DNA of 57,561 nucleotides from Thermoleophilaceae bacterium. GTDB taxonomy: Bacteria > Actinomycetota > Thermoleophilia > Solirubrobacterales > Thermoleophilaceae. Positions 8,292 through 17,995 of this stretch are shown here, piece by piece. A model generated the notes under the pieces. It made no database searches. It saw nothing but the letters and a program-made list of their open reading frames with translations, and was not told the DNA's origin. The first letter of the stretch is position 1. Every line of letters begins with the position of its first letter. The translations under genes and the position numbers were made by a program. Where the stretch lies: positions 24,001 to 81,561 of the forward strand of contig DASUWY010000049.1 of the NCBI GenBank assembly GCA_036378175.1, written 5' to 3'.

Positions 8292-8901
8292 CCTCGATCT
8301 CCTTCTTCCAGATGGGCGCCTCGGCCTTGAGCCGGTCGATGATCTCGCGCGCGCCGGCGAACGCCTCGCCGCGGTGGGGAGCCGACACCGCCACCGCCAC
8401 GCTCGGCTCTGACAGCGGCACGTGGCCCACTCGATGCTCGGCCGCCGCGGCACACAACCCGTGCCGCTCCACCGCTTCCGCCACGATCGCGGCCATCTTC
8501 TCCTCGGCCATCTCCACGTAGGCCTCGTACTCGAGCTTCTCCACCTCGCGCGTCACGCCCTCGAACACCACCACGGCACCGGCGCGCGGATCGCGCACGC
8601 GCGCCACGAGCGGGTCCAGCTCGAGCGGGTCCGCCGTCACGCGAACGTGCTGCACGGCCGCCTCCCCGCCGCTCACGGGAGGAATGAGCGCAAGCTCGTC
8701 CCCCGCGTCGAGCGGCTGGTCCTCCTTCGCGTACTCGCGGTTCACCGCCATCACGAGTGGAAGACCCTCGGCGATCGATCCGAGCTCGGCCAGCGCGTCG
8801 CTCACACGCGCACCCTCGGGCAGCTCGAGCGTCACCTCGCTCGCCCCCGCGCGCTCGCGCAGCATTGCGAACAGCCGAACGGTCACCTCCATTCCGGCCA
8901 T
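8254..8901 (-). CDS. MoaD-MoaE fusion (molybdopterin synthase, MoaX-like)
   Basis: Single 215-residue chain holding both subunits of molybdopterin synthase, which adds two sulfurs to cyclic pyranopterin monophosphate. Residues 1-79 are a MoaD ubiquitin-like domain ending in Gly-Gly (78-79) after LIPPVS. MoaE begins directly afterwards. The MoaE part has the conserved lysine region APIWKKE near its end. MoaD works through a thiocarboxylate on a free C-terminal glycine, so the chain must be cut after Gly79 or act by an unusual route. Cleavage is known for the mycobacterial MoaX fusion. An alternative start is the ATG at 8892. The gene overlaps selA, linking Mo cofactor to selenocysteine synthesis. 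Confidence 0.9.
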   Translation of the reverse strand: MAGMEVTVRLFAMLRERAGASEVTLELPEGARVSDALAELGSIAEGLPLVMAVNREYAKEDQPLDAGDELALIPPVSGGEAAVQHVRVTADPLELDPLVARVRDPRAGAVVVFEGVTREVEKLEYEAYVEMAEEKMAAIVAEAVERHGLCAAAAEHRVGHVPLSEPSVAVAVSAPHRGEAFAGAREIIDRLKAEAPIWKKEIEGGEERWVDGTRP

Positions 8902-8917
8902 GCTAGTCCCGAGCAGC

Positions 8918-8923
8918 TAGCTT
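8918..8923 (+). promoter_or_regulatory. Putative -10 box for the EamA gene
   Basis: TAGCTT lies 8 nt before the ATG at 8932, in a divergent gap of only 30 bp. A leaderless transcript is suggested. Confidence 0.4.
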
Positions 8924-8931
8924 GGACGGTC

Positions 8932-9816
8932 ATGCACGTGCAGGCGCAGACAGTCGAGCGCGGGTCGATCTTCGACCGCTTCCCGGCGCCGGGGCTCGTG
9001 ATCGTGGGCATCGCGTCGGTCCAGGTGGGCGCGGCGTTCGCGACCAAGCTCTTCGATCACCTCGGGCCGGCCGGCACGGTGCTCCTGCGCGTGGGCTTCG
9101 CGGCGATCGTGCTGTGCGCGATCTGGCGCCCCTCGATCCGCGCGCACTCAGCGGCGGAGCTTCGCCTTGCGGCGCTCTTCGGTCTCGTGCTCGCGTTCAT
9201 GAACCTGACCTTCTACGAGTCGCTCGACCGCATCCACCTCGGCGTGGCGGTCACCCTCGAGTTCATCGGGCCCCTCGGCGTGGCGCTCGCGGGCTCCCGC
9301 ACGCGGCTCGACGTGCTCTGGGCGGCGCTGGCCGCGGCGGGCGTGCTGCTCCTCGGCGGGGTCGGCGCGTCGGATCTCACCGGCATGATCTTCGCCCTCG
9401 TGGCCGGCGGCTTCTGGGCCGCGTACATCCTGATCAACGCGCGCGTGGGCCAGACGTTCAGCGGCGGCAGCGGACTCGCCATCGCGATGGCCATCGGCAC
9501 GATCCCGCTGATCCCGATCGGGATCGCGGACGCCGGCTCGAACCTCCTCCACCCCGACCTCCTTGCCGTGGCACTGGGGGTCGCGCTGCTCAGCTCGGTG
9601 GTGCCCTACTCGCTCGAGCTCGAGGCGCTCCGACGCATCCGCCCCCACGTGTTCGGCGTGCTGATGAGCCTCGAGCCGGCCGTGGCGGCGATCGCCGGGT
9701 TCGTGGTGATCGGGCAGGACCTCAGCACGGTCGACGTGCTCGCGATTCTGCTGGTGGTCACGGCGAGCGCGGGCGCCACAGTGGGTGCCCGCGCCCCCGC
9801 ACCGATGGACGGCTAG
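8932..9816 (+). CDS. EamA/DMT-superfamily transporter (RhtA-like)
   Basis: Inner-membrane carrier of 294 residues with about ten hydrophobic helices in two EamA repeats. Family members export amino acids or other small metabolites. The second half carries the typical VVPYSLELEALRRI and LEPAVAAIAGF motifs of the RhtA branch. The start is the ATG at 8932. Translation further upstream would run through the divergent moaDE gene. It converges with the selenium-binding protein gene, and the two stop codons are only a few bases apart. Its substrate is not known, and there is no clear link to the sel/moa operon beyond position. Confidence 0.85.
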   Translation: MHVQAQTVERGSIFDRFPAPGLVIVGIASVQVGAAFATKLFDHLGPAGTVLLRVGFAAIVLCAIWRPSIRAHSAAELRLAALFGLVLAFMNLTFYESLDRIHLGVAVTLEFIGPLGVALAGSRTRLDVLWAALAAAGVLLLGGVGASDLTGMIFALVAGGFWAAYILINARVGQTFSGGSGLAIAMAIGTIPLIPIGIADAGSNLLHPDLLAVALGVALLSSVVPYSLELEALRRIRPHVFGVLMSLEPAVAAIAGFVVIGQDLSTVDVLAILLVVTASAGATVGARAPAPMDG

Positions 9817-9820
9817 CGCC

Positions 9821-11146
9821 CTACGGGAAGATCTCCGTGGTGCAGTCGCCGCCCGGCAGGTGGATCTCGTGCGGCCGCGCCGGCCCCGTGTCGAGCTTCG
9901 TGAAGTCCACGAAGAACGTGGGATCGAGCGCGAACGAACCGTCCTCCTGCCGCGTCAGCCGCGTCATCCAGCCGCGCAGCTCGGGATAGAACTGGTTGTC
10001 CCAGGTCGAGTAGAGCGAGTTGGTCACGTAAACGCGGTCGCCGTCAAGCGACGCCTGGAGCATCTGCGGCCCGCCGTTGAGCGCGCCCTCCGCCATCGGA
10101 TGCCCGCCGTCACGGCCGAGCAGCCCGCCGAGCCACACCTGTGACTTCAGCTCCGGCGACTCCGGGTTCGACACGTCGTAGTGGCGAAGGTCGCCGTGCA
10201 GCCAGTTCGAGAAGAACAGGTCACGGTCGTCCATCGTCAGCACGAGGTCCGTGATCAGCCCGGGCACGCCGCCGGGCAGCGGCCAGCCCTCGAGCTCCTC
10301 GTTGCCCACGTCGATCACCTTGTCCGTGGTCCACTCTCCGTTCTTCGAGAAGCGGATGATGTTGCTCGACAGCGTGGCCCCCACGAATCCCTGCGTGGAG
10401 TCCGGGTCGTGCTGCCAGCGGATCTCGAGCGGGATGAGGCCGTCGGCGCCCAGGTCGATGGTCTGCACCTTCGCCTTGCGCTCCAGGTCCCAGAAGTGGA
10501 GCTGCTTGCCGTACTTGCCGGCCGGCACGTCCTCGGGGTTGAACCCGTCTTGGAACGTGTTCGGAGCGCCCCATTCCGACGAGATCAGCGTGTTCTGACG
10601 CGGCGAGTACCAGAAGTCGTACATGAACTCCTGGCCGTTCTTCTCGTCCTCCCAGCGGCCGAGCACCGAGAAGTCCTTGGAGTCGAGCACCATGAACCCG
10701 CCGGGCAGGTTGCCTTCGCTGTCTCCGAGCATTGAAACGGTGACGATGTCACCCGGCATGCAGTGCACCGTGTGCGGCGCCGTATAGCCGGCCTTCGCCT
10801 TGATCTCCTCCGGCTCGATCACCTTGGAGATCTCCGGCTTGCGGGGGTCGCTCACGTCCAGGATGTGGATCCGCGACGAGCGCATCCCCGGCACCACGAG
10901 CGTGTCGCGGCTGAGCGAGGAATGGCACGCGGAGGAGCACACGTTCCAGCCGAAGTGGTGGAGCTCGTCGCCCACGTTCGGCATCGGTGTTCGGTGGACG
11001 ATCTGCGAGTAGGTGTCGGACTCCGGATTCACATCGACGACCGCTACGAAGTCCGGCTCCTGGATGCCGGTGCCCTCATAAAGGCAGGCGACGTAGACGA
11101 AGTCCTCGGGCGGCTGCTGCTGGGCATCCTGCGGGGATGCGTACAT
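9821..11146 (-). CDS. Selenium-binding protein SBP56 family (methanethiol oxidase-like)
   Basis: A 441-residue soluble beta-propeller protein of the SELENBP1/SBP56 family. Human and bacterial members oxidise methanethiol to formaldehyde, H2O2 and H2S in a metal-dependent way. The diagnostic segment HHFGWNVCSSACH lies near residues 63-75. WQHDPDS and the C-terminal RPHEIHLPGGDCTTE are also family-typical. It starts 3 nt after the carbonic anhydrase stop, so the two form an operon. No signal peptide is seen. Selenium binding is inferred from the family, and the enzyme role is the better supported one. Confidence 0.9.
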   Translation of the reverse strand: MYASPQDAQQQPPEDFVYVACLYEGTGIQEPDFVAVVDVNPESDTYSQIVHRTPMPNVGDELHHFGWNVCSSACHSSLSRDTLVVPGMRSSRIHILDVSDPRKPEISKVIEPEEIKAKAGYTAPHTVHCMPGDIVTVSMLGDSEGNLPGGFMVLDSKDFSVLGRWEDEKNGQEFMYDFWYSPRQNTLISSEWGAPNTFQDGFNPEDVPAGKYGKQLHFWDLERKAKVQTIDLGADGLIPLEIRWQHDPDSTQGFVGATLSSNIIRFSKNGEWTTDKVIDVGNEELEGWPLPGGVPGLITDLVLTMDDRDLFFSNWLHGDLRHYDVSNPESPELKSQVWLGGLLGRDGGHPMAEGALNGGPQMLQASLDGDRVYVTNSLYSTWDNQFYPELRGWMTRLTRQEDGSFALDPTFFVDFTKLDTGPARPHEIHLPGGDCTTEIFP

Positions 11147-11149
11147 ATG

Positions 11150-11641
11150 TCACTTCACCTCCGTGACCTTGCCCGACTTCACGTCGTAGACGAAGCCCCG
11201 GATCGACACTTCGTCAGGCACTAGTGGCGAGTCTCTGAGGAACTCTACGTCGTCGCGAACGCTCTGTTCAAGGTCTGAAAACGGGAGGAAGTCGATGTCG
11301 CTCGCGTCCGCGCCGAGGTCCTCCTTCACCTTGGCGTAAAGGTCCTCGTTCCTGAAGCTGAGCATGCCGCAGTCCGTGTGGTGGATCACGAGCACCTCGT
11401 TCGTGCCGAGCAGGCGCTGCGAGATCACGATCGAGCGCAGAGCGTCCTGCACACGGCCGCCGGCATTGCGGATCACGTGCGCGTCGCCCTCTTCGAGCCC
11501 GAGGAAACGGCTCGGGAGCAGCCGCGCGTCCATGCAGGTGACGATTGTCGTCTTGCGCGCCGGCGGGGCGGACAGGTCGCCCTTCGCGAAGCTCGAGGCG
11601 TAGCTCTCGTTCGCCTGGATCAACTCGTCGGTGACGGACAT
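11150..11641 (-). CDS. Beta-class carbonic anhydrase
   Basis: A 163-residue zinc enzyme interconverting CO2 and bicarbonate. The zinc ligands are visible as C36 (in CMDARL), H88 and C91 (in HHTDCGM). The catalytic D38-R40 pair is present. The length fits short bacterial beta-carbonic anhydrases. AGGA lies 9 nt before the ATG at 11641. It is the first gene of an operon with the SBP56 protein and is divergent from the mutase gene. Bicarbonate could serve the biotin carboxylases encoded in the window, but this is inference. Confidence 0.92.
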   Translation of the reverse strand: MSVTDELIQANESYASSFAKGDLSAPPARKTTIVTCMDARLLPSRFLGLEEGDAHVIRNAGGRVQDALRSIVISQRLLGTNEVLVIHHTDCGMLSFRNEDLYAKVKEDLGADASDIDFLPFSDLEQSVRDDVEFLRDSPLVPDEVSIRGFVYDVKSGKVTEVK

Positions 11642-11715
11642 GGGCTCGTCCTTTCGGTTGGGGGAGCGGACCGAGCGGCTAATTTACCGTAAGCCGGTCG
11701 GGTTTGATGGGTTTA

Positions 11716-11725
11716 CCTCGCGAGG
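11716..11725. promoter_or_regulatory. Perfect 10-bp palindrome upstream of the mutase gene
   Basis: CCTCGCGAGG lies in the divergent gap between carbonic anhydrase and mutase, 11 bp upstream of the putative -10 box. It is placed where an operator would act. The regulator is unknown. Confidence 0.35.
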
Positions 11726-11736
11726 CCGCGTATCCG

Positions 11737-11742
11737 TATCTT
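11737..11742 (+). promoter_or_regulatory. Putative -10 box for the mutase gene
   Basis: TATCTT lies 8 nt before the ATG at 11751. It also helps select that start over in-frame codons further upstream. Confidence 0.4.
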
Positions 11743-11750
11743 TTCGGGCA

Positions 11751-13367
<1,617 letters not shown>

Positions 13368-13385
13368 CGAGGCCTGACGGCCTCG
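13368..13385 (+). terminator. Hairpin terminator after the mutase gene
   Basis: CGAGGCC 13368-13374 pairs perfectly with GGCCTCG 13379-13385 around TGAC, starting one base after the stop codon. No T-run follows. Confidence 0.6.
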
Positions 13386-13394
13386 AGCGGGCAG

Positions 13395-13418
13395 AGTTGC
13401 GGAGTTGCGGAATTGCAG
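13395..13418. repeat. Three tandem 8-bp repeats
   Basis: AGTTGCGG at 13395-13402 and again at 13403-13410 is followed by the variant AATTGCAG at 13411-13418. The gap also holds a tandem copy of AGCGAGGCCT across the mutase stop codon. The repeats are about 52 bp upstream of the next start. Confidence 0.5.
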
Positions 13419-13469
13419 GGCGGTTCCCGTTTGGAGGAATCGACCTGGGCCGGTTGAAAGCCTCCCACG

Positions 13470-13835
13470 ATGGCGACCGTCGAGGTTTCTCGAACACTCG
13501 TCAAGTCACCGCCGGAGCTGTGGGCTGAGCTCGAAGGCGATTGCCTCTCGAAGGCGGTCGGCGAGGTGACCATCCGCCCGACCGAACCGGAACGCGCGCT
13601 GGCCTGGGAGGCCGATGGGGCGAGCGGAACCGCGGTTCTGGAGCCGGCCGGATGGGGCACCAAGCTCACCATCTGCGCCGAGGTGGAGGAACTCGTGGCC
13701 GACCTCGGCTTCTGGGCCCGCATGCGCGGCGCGAAGCCGGTGTCCGTGCCGCGGCACCCGGACATGGAGCAGCGCCTCACCGCACTCCTCGACGACCTGG
13801 GCGCCGCGCACCGCAAGCCGTTCGTGCGCGAATAG
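13470..13835 (+). CDS. SRPBCC (START/Bet v1-like) small protein
   Basis: A 121-residue soluble protein. The sequence pattern (a short strand, then SPPELWAEL, and a central LEPAGWGTKLTI) fits the SRPBCC fold, a hydrophobic cavity used for ligand binding in very diverse proteins. No catalytic residues can be assigned. The ATG at 13470 has no clear ribosome-binding site. It lies 102 bp after the mutase gene, beyond a terminator-like hairpin, so it may have its own promoter. Its function is unknown. Confidence 0.65.
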   Translation: MATVEVSRTLVKSPPELWAELEGDCLSKAVGEVTIRPTEPERALAWEADGASGTAVLEPAGWGTKLTICAEVEELVADLGFWARMRGAKPVSVPRHPDMEQRLTALLDDLGAAHRKPFVRE

Positions 13836-13847
13836 CTCGCGGCGGCT

Positions 13848-16139
13848 CTAGCGCTTCAGCGTGATCTTGCGGCTCAGCCGGCCGACGTTCCCCGCGGCGT
13901 CCTTCGACGTGACCTTCAGCGTGATCTTCACCTGACGGGCGCGCCGCAGGTTCTTACGCGCCCGCTTGGAGAACTTGATGGTCACCGTCTTGCGCGCGCC
14001 GGCGTTCAACGACACCGACTTCTTCCCGATGCTCACGGTCCGCGTGATGTGGAACTGCTTGGCCACCTTGCCGGTGAGCAAGACCTGGAAGGTGCTGCGG
14101 CAGGGCTCGTCGCACGTCTCCGTGACCTTGAGGCCGTGGGCGAGCACGTTGCGCAGCTTCTGCCGCTTGATCTTGAGCTTCACGTGCGGCGGCGTTATGT
14201 CCGGCGGAGGGGCCTGCACGTTGATTCCCACGAGCGCGTCCGTGGTGCCGCCCTCGTCGTCCACCACCCTCAGGCCGACGTTGAGAGCCCCCACCGCGCC
14301 ATAGGCGTGCGTGACGGTGGGGGCGGCGCCGGTGTCCGTCTCGAATGTCCCGTTGCCGTCGAGGTCCCATTGGTAGTCCACGATCGTGCCGTCGGGATCC
14401 GATGAGCCGGCGGACGTGAAAGTCACCGGCGCACCCACCAGTACAGGGTTCGGAGAGGCCGCGATTGCCGCGGCAGGCCGCTGGTTGGCGGTGAACGAGA
14501 AGTTCTGGGTCCGCCACGCGGGGTCGTCTGGGACGAACGGGGTGGGGCCGTTCGTCTGGCTCGAGCCCCAGATGAGGTCGGGGGCGAGCGGGTCCGGAGT
14601 CGCCGCCGCGTAATCGCCCCAGCGGCACGACGGTCCCAGCGCGCAGCTGAAGTCCTGGTCCGCGGCCGCGCTCGTGGCGAGGGTCACGTCACCACTCATC
14701 GTGCTCAAGGGCGCGGTGTACTTGCGTGTCTGAGCGTGGATCTGCGCCAGCAGGCTCGAACCGCCGAGGTTGTACTGGATACCCGCGTCGTGCCCGTTGT
14801 CCGCGGGAGAGATCGCCCCGTTGAACACGAAGTTCGAGGGGTCGGAGATCGTCCCCTGCTGCCGCACCGTCATGGTGCTCGGGATGATCTCGTACCAGCG
14901 GTCGACAGAGCGGCCGCTGACGGAGTCGATCGTGTGCTGGGTCCATACCGCCTCAGCGCCGCCGGCGTCCGGATCGGCGTGACCCACAGCCTGGGTGAGG
15001 CGGGTGTCGAGCGAGTCGAGCGTGTCCGTCGACGGGGAGGGTTGCGGCACGGCGGCAGGCACGTCGAAGCTGGACACGGACAGCGCTCCCAGGCGGGTGA
15101 ACGTCGGCGCGACCCCGGATCCTCCGATCTGCCATACGGTGAGGTGGGTCTTCGCACCCGGAGTGTCACCGGTGGGGTCGTCCGCCGCCACCGCGAAGCC
15201 GCTGCCCGACGAATCAGCGATGTTCGCCGGCTCGAGCGTCACGGCGCGGTCGCCACTAGGCACCGTGATCGGCGTGCCGGTGGAGCCGAAGGTGGTGATG
15301 CTCAGCGAGGTCGGACACGTGGTCTCGTCACCCACAGGCGGCTTGGCGATCGAATACAAGCGTGCCGTCTTGAACGTGTTGCCGTCGAAGGTGTTGGCGC
15401 TCACCAGCAGGTGGTTGTCGTCGTGCCCGAGCTTCGGGTAGTCGTCGAACAGCGTGCCGCTTGGCCCCGATGGGTCGCTCTCTATGAAGAAGTGGCACCA
15501 CTGGGCCGGGTTCATGCCGGCGGGATCCGCGGTCTTCGACCAGCCCACGTCCACAAAGCTGTCATGGGAGCAGTTCCCGTCCACGCAGTCGTCGGCGGCG
15601 TAGAACCAGCGACCCGCGGACTGGTCCCACTGGACCTGCACGTCGAAGACGTTGAAGCCCGGATCGGCTACGAAACTGTCGAGCTGCACCGGGGTGCCGA
15701 CGATGCCCAGGGTGCTGCGGCTGTACTCGGCCACCACGCTGTTCACGAACTCCACGTATGCGATGGGGCCGATCGAGCCGGTGGTGTCCGGCGGCGTGCC
15801 GGCCGAGCTGTTGTCCCCGGCAGCGAGGCCGGGCGCGTTCAGCGAGCCGAACACAGCGGCCCTCGGCCCCGGGGCGAGCCTCTGGAGGGGCGCCGCGCCG
15901 GAGCGCTCCGCCCGCCGATCGGCCGCCTGCTTCAGCGCGCGGTAGTGGGACTCGTTCTGCACTCTCAGCCTGTGCACGAACGGGCCGCGCGCCGGGGCCG
16001 CTCCGGTCAGCGGCCGTGCGGTGAGCAGGGTCCCGTGGCTTGCCGGCGGGATCGGCGTCCCACCCGCGGAGGCTGCGGAAGGAACTGCCAGGAGGGGCAT
16101 CACCAGAAGCAATGCCGCGGGCCAGCGGCGGCGAGTCAC
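13848..16139 (-). CDS. Large secreted protein with a PKD domain
   Basis: A 763-residue exported protein starting at GTG 16139. A signal peptide ends near ASA (about residue 25). The N-terminal 500 residues form a region, possibly a propeller, that opens with a PPDTTGSIG motif and has several Cys pairs. A PKD domain lies around residues 560-640 (VTFTSAGSSDPDG, DYQWDLDGNGTF). The last 120 residues are a Lys/Arg-rich beta domain ending in SKDAAGNVGRLSRKITLKR, similar in style to the C-terminus of the sugar dehydrogenase at 55201-56820. A cell-surface role is inferred, and no enzymatic activity can be assigned. Confidence 0.8.
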   Translation of the reverse strand: MTRRRWPAALLLVMPLLAVPSAASAGGTPIPPASHGTLLTARPLTGAAPARGPFVHRLRVQNESHYRALKQAADRRAERSGAAPLQRLAPGPRAAVFGSLNAPGLAAGDNSSAGTPPDTTGSIGPIAYVEFVNSVVAEYSRSTLGIVGTPVQLDSFVADPGFNVFDVQVQWDQSAGRWFYAADDCVDGNCSHDSFVDVGWSKTADPAGMNPAQWCHFFIESDPSGPSGTLFDDYPKLGHDDNHLLVSANTFDGNTFKTARLYSIAKPPVGDETTCPTSLSITTFGSTGTPITVPSGDRAVTLEPANIADSSGSGFAVAADDPTGDTPGAKTHLTVWQIGGSGVAPTFTRLGALSVSSFDVPAAVPQPSPSTDTLDSLDTRLTQAVGHADPDAGGAEAVWTQHTIDSVSGRSVDRWYEIIPSTMTVRQQGTISDPSNFVFNGAISPADNGHDAGIQYNLGGSSLLAQIHAQTRKYTAPLSTMSGDVTLATSAAADQDFSCALGPSCRWGDYAAATPDPLAPDLIWGSSQTNGPTPFVPDDPAWRTQNFSFTANQRPAAAIAASPNPVLVGAPVTFTSAGSSDPDGTIVDYQWDLDGNGTFETDTGAAPTVTHAYGAVGALNVGLRVVDDEGGTTDALVGINVQAPPPDITPPHVKLKIKRQKLRNVLAHGLKVTETCDEPCRSTFQVLLTGKVAKQFHITRTVSIGKKSVSLNAGARKTVTIKFSKRARKNLRRARQVKITLKVTSKDAAGNVGRLSRKITLKR

Positions 16140-16172
16140 GCTGCGCAGTATCTCTATAACGGCGCCTGCGCG

Positions 16173-17933
16173 CTACCCCTGCGGTGGTATGGCCGCAAAG
16201 TGGCGCTTGACTACCCGCCACGCCGGCTTGCGTTTCCCGTGGATGTCGATCAGCCCCTTCGTGCTGAACGGCGGAGATGGCCGGGGATTGCCACCGGTCC
16301 AGCCGGGGCGGACCGCGTAGTCGCGCAGGAGCCACACGATCGCTCCGCCCAGGTACGGCGTGTGGTCCGCGATGGTGAGCTGCCTGCCCAGCCAGTGCGA
16401 CTGGAACGCGTACGTGCCCTTCGTGCGCGCCGACCCGCCGCGGTTTGCCTCCGCGCCGAACTCGGTGAGGAAGAGGGCCACGCCCGGAAGCTGTCTGTGC
16501 ACCGAGTCGAACAGCGGCCGCACCCTGCTCAGCCGGTCGTTGCCGTACCAGCCCACGTACTCGCTGATCCCGAACGCGTCGAGCTTCTTGAACGCGGCGG
16601 GAAGCCGCATGCGTGGACTCACGGTCTCGTCCGCCGCGAAGAAGCGAGTGGGGTCGAGGCGACGCACGAGTGCCTTCGCCTGGGCGAGATACGACGTCTC
16701 GGCACGCCCACCTCGAACGAGTTCGTTCGCCACCCCCCACGCAATCACCGACGGATGGTTGCGATCGCGCAGGATCGTCTGCCTCAGCCGCGCCAGGATC
16801 GTGCGCCGTAGCTGCTGCCGCGCGAGGTCCTTGCCCTTCAGCCGCCATACCGGGATCTGCTCCCAGAACACGATGCCCAGGCGGTCGAATGCCTCGAGCA
16901 GCCGCTCACTCGGCGGGTAGTGCTGCCGGGTGAAGTTCGCTCCGAGCGCCGTGAGCTCCGTGGCGATGTTGTCCTCGTCCGCGGTGGTGAGAGCGTCGCC
17001 GTGCGCGAGCGTCTCCTCGTGGAAGCTCGCGCCGCGCAGATGGAGCGGCTGCCCGTTGAGGAGGGGCTGGCCGCCGGGACCCTTGCTCCACTGGCGTACT
17101 CCGAAGTGGATCGTGGTGGTCTGGCCGCCGGCCGTCGCCTTCAGCTCGTACAGGTTGGGGCTACCCGGACTCCAGAGTCGCGCGCCCGGGATCGTGAAGC
17201 TCGTGCTCACCTGCGTGAGCCCGCCGGGCTGAGTCTCCTCGCCCGTCACGGGCAGCGAGGCGCTGAATCCGCCCGGTCCGGTCACGGTCAGCGCAACGTC
17301 CGCCGGCATGCTCGACGCGCCAGTGTTTCGCACCTGCGCGTTGAAGCTCACCTGCGCCGGGTTGCCAGGCGTGGCGATCACCTGCGGGGCGCCCAGATCG
17401 AGCTGCGTGAGCTTCCGGAGATAGACCTCCCTCAGGATCCCGCCGAAGTTCCACCAGCCGCGTTCGCGGCCCGCCGGTGGGATGTCGTTGCGGCTCGCGT
17501 GACCCTGAACCCGCACGAGCAGCTCGTTCTGCCCGATGCGGACGCTGTTGGCCGGCAGCTCGAAGGGCACGTGTGCGCCCGTGTGCGACCCGAGCTTCCT
17601 GCCATTCAGCCACACGGTGGCGGTGGTGTTCACGGACTCGAAGCGAATGCGCCAGCCAGTGGCGTCGGGGGCATTCGGGAGGCTGAAGCGCTCGCGGTAC
17701 CACTGCACGCGCGACAGCTCGCTGCGCTGCGAGAAGTCACGCGCGTTGAACGAGTTCGGGACCGAGACGGAGCGCCAGGGACCGGTGCGGGAGCGGCTGG
17801 TGCTCCAGCCGTGGTTGAGCAGATAGCGGCCGCTCGGGCCATCCGTATAGAGCGCGCGCTGGGATGGGACGTAGGCGTGCGCCGCCGCGGGCGGCAGCAC
17901 AAGGAGGACGGCGGCGATGAGGGCGGCCCGCAT
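16173..17933 (-). CDS. Secreted glycoside hydrolase family 2 (beta-galactosidase/glucuronidase type)
   Basis: A 586-residue exported glycosidase. The signal peptide runs from the ATG at 17933 to AHA near residue 20. An N-terminal jelly-roll domain contains VWLNGRKLGSHTGAH. An immunoglobulin-like domain follows, then a TIM barrel. The acid/base glutamate is E404 in WGVANE, and the nucleophile is E491 in LTEFGAE. Both are present, so the enzyme should be active as a retaining beta-glycosidase. Substrate specificity cannot be read from the sequence. A longer N-terminal reading would overlap the divergent pccB promoter and lacks a signal sequence. Confidence 0.88.
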   Translation of the reverse strand: MRAALIAAVLLVLPPAAAHAYVPSQRALYTDGPSGRYLLNHGWSTSRSRTGPWRSVSVPNSFNARDFSQRSELSRVQWYRERFSLPNAPDATGWRIRFESVNTTATVWLNGRKLGSHTGAHVPFELPANSVRIGQNELLVRVQGHASRNDIPPAGRERGWWNFGGILREVYLRKLTQLDLGAPQVIATPGNPAQVSFNAQVRNTGASSMPADVALTVTGPGGFSASLPVTGEETQPGGLTQVSTSFTIPGARLWSPGSPNLYELKATAGGQTTTIHFGVRQWSKGPGGQPLLNGQPLHLRGASFHEETLAHGDALTTADEDNIATELTALGANFTRQHYPPSERLLEAFDRLGIVFWEQIPVWRLKGKDLARQQLRRTILARLRQTILRDRNHPSVIAWGVANELVRGGRAETSYLAQAKALVRRLDPTRFFAADETVSPRMRLPAAFKKLDAFGISEYVGWYGNDRLSRVRPLFDSVHRQLPGVALFLTEFGAEANRGGSARTKGTYAFQSHWLGRQLTIADHTPYLGGAIVWLLRDYAVRPGWTGGNPRPSPPFSTKGLIDIHGKRKPAWRVVKRHFAAIPPQG

Positions 17934-17978
17934 GTGGATGAAACAACTACAGGCAGGCCCCGAAGTTCCGCGGACACG

Positions 17979-17984
17979 TAAACT
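17979..17984 (+). promoter_or_regulatory. Putative -10 box for pccB
   Basis: TAAACT lies 11 nt before the ATG at 17996. There is no Shine-Dalgarno sequence between them. Confidence 0.4.
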
Positions 17985-17995
17985 CCGCGCCCCCG

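Noticed and set aside
8292-8453. Longer N-terminus for SelA
   Set aside because: It lies inside moaDE in another frame. The GTG at 8291 has a well-placed AAGGAG.
5371-8931. selC tRNA near selA/selB
   Set aside because: The operon has no intergenic space for a tRNA of about 95 nt, and no tRNA-like cloverleaf was found in the larger gaps of the window.
14736-16811. A 691-codon open frame opposite the PKD and GH2 genes
   Set aside because: It crosses two supported genes and has an Arg/Gly/Val-biased composition with no domain.
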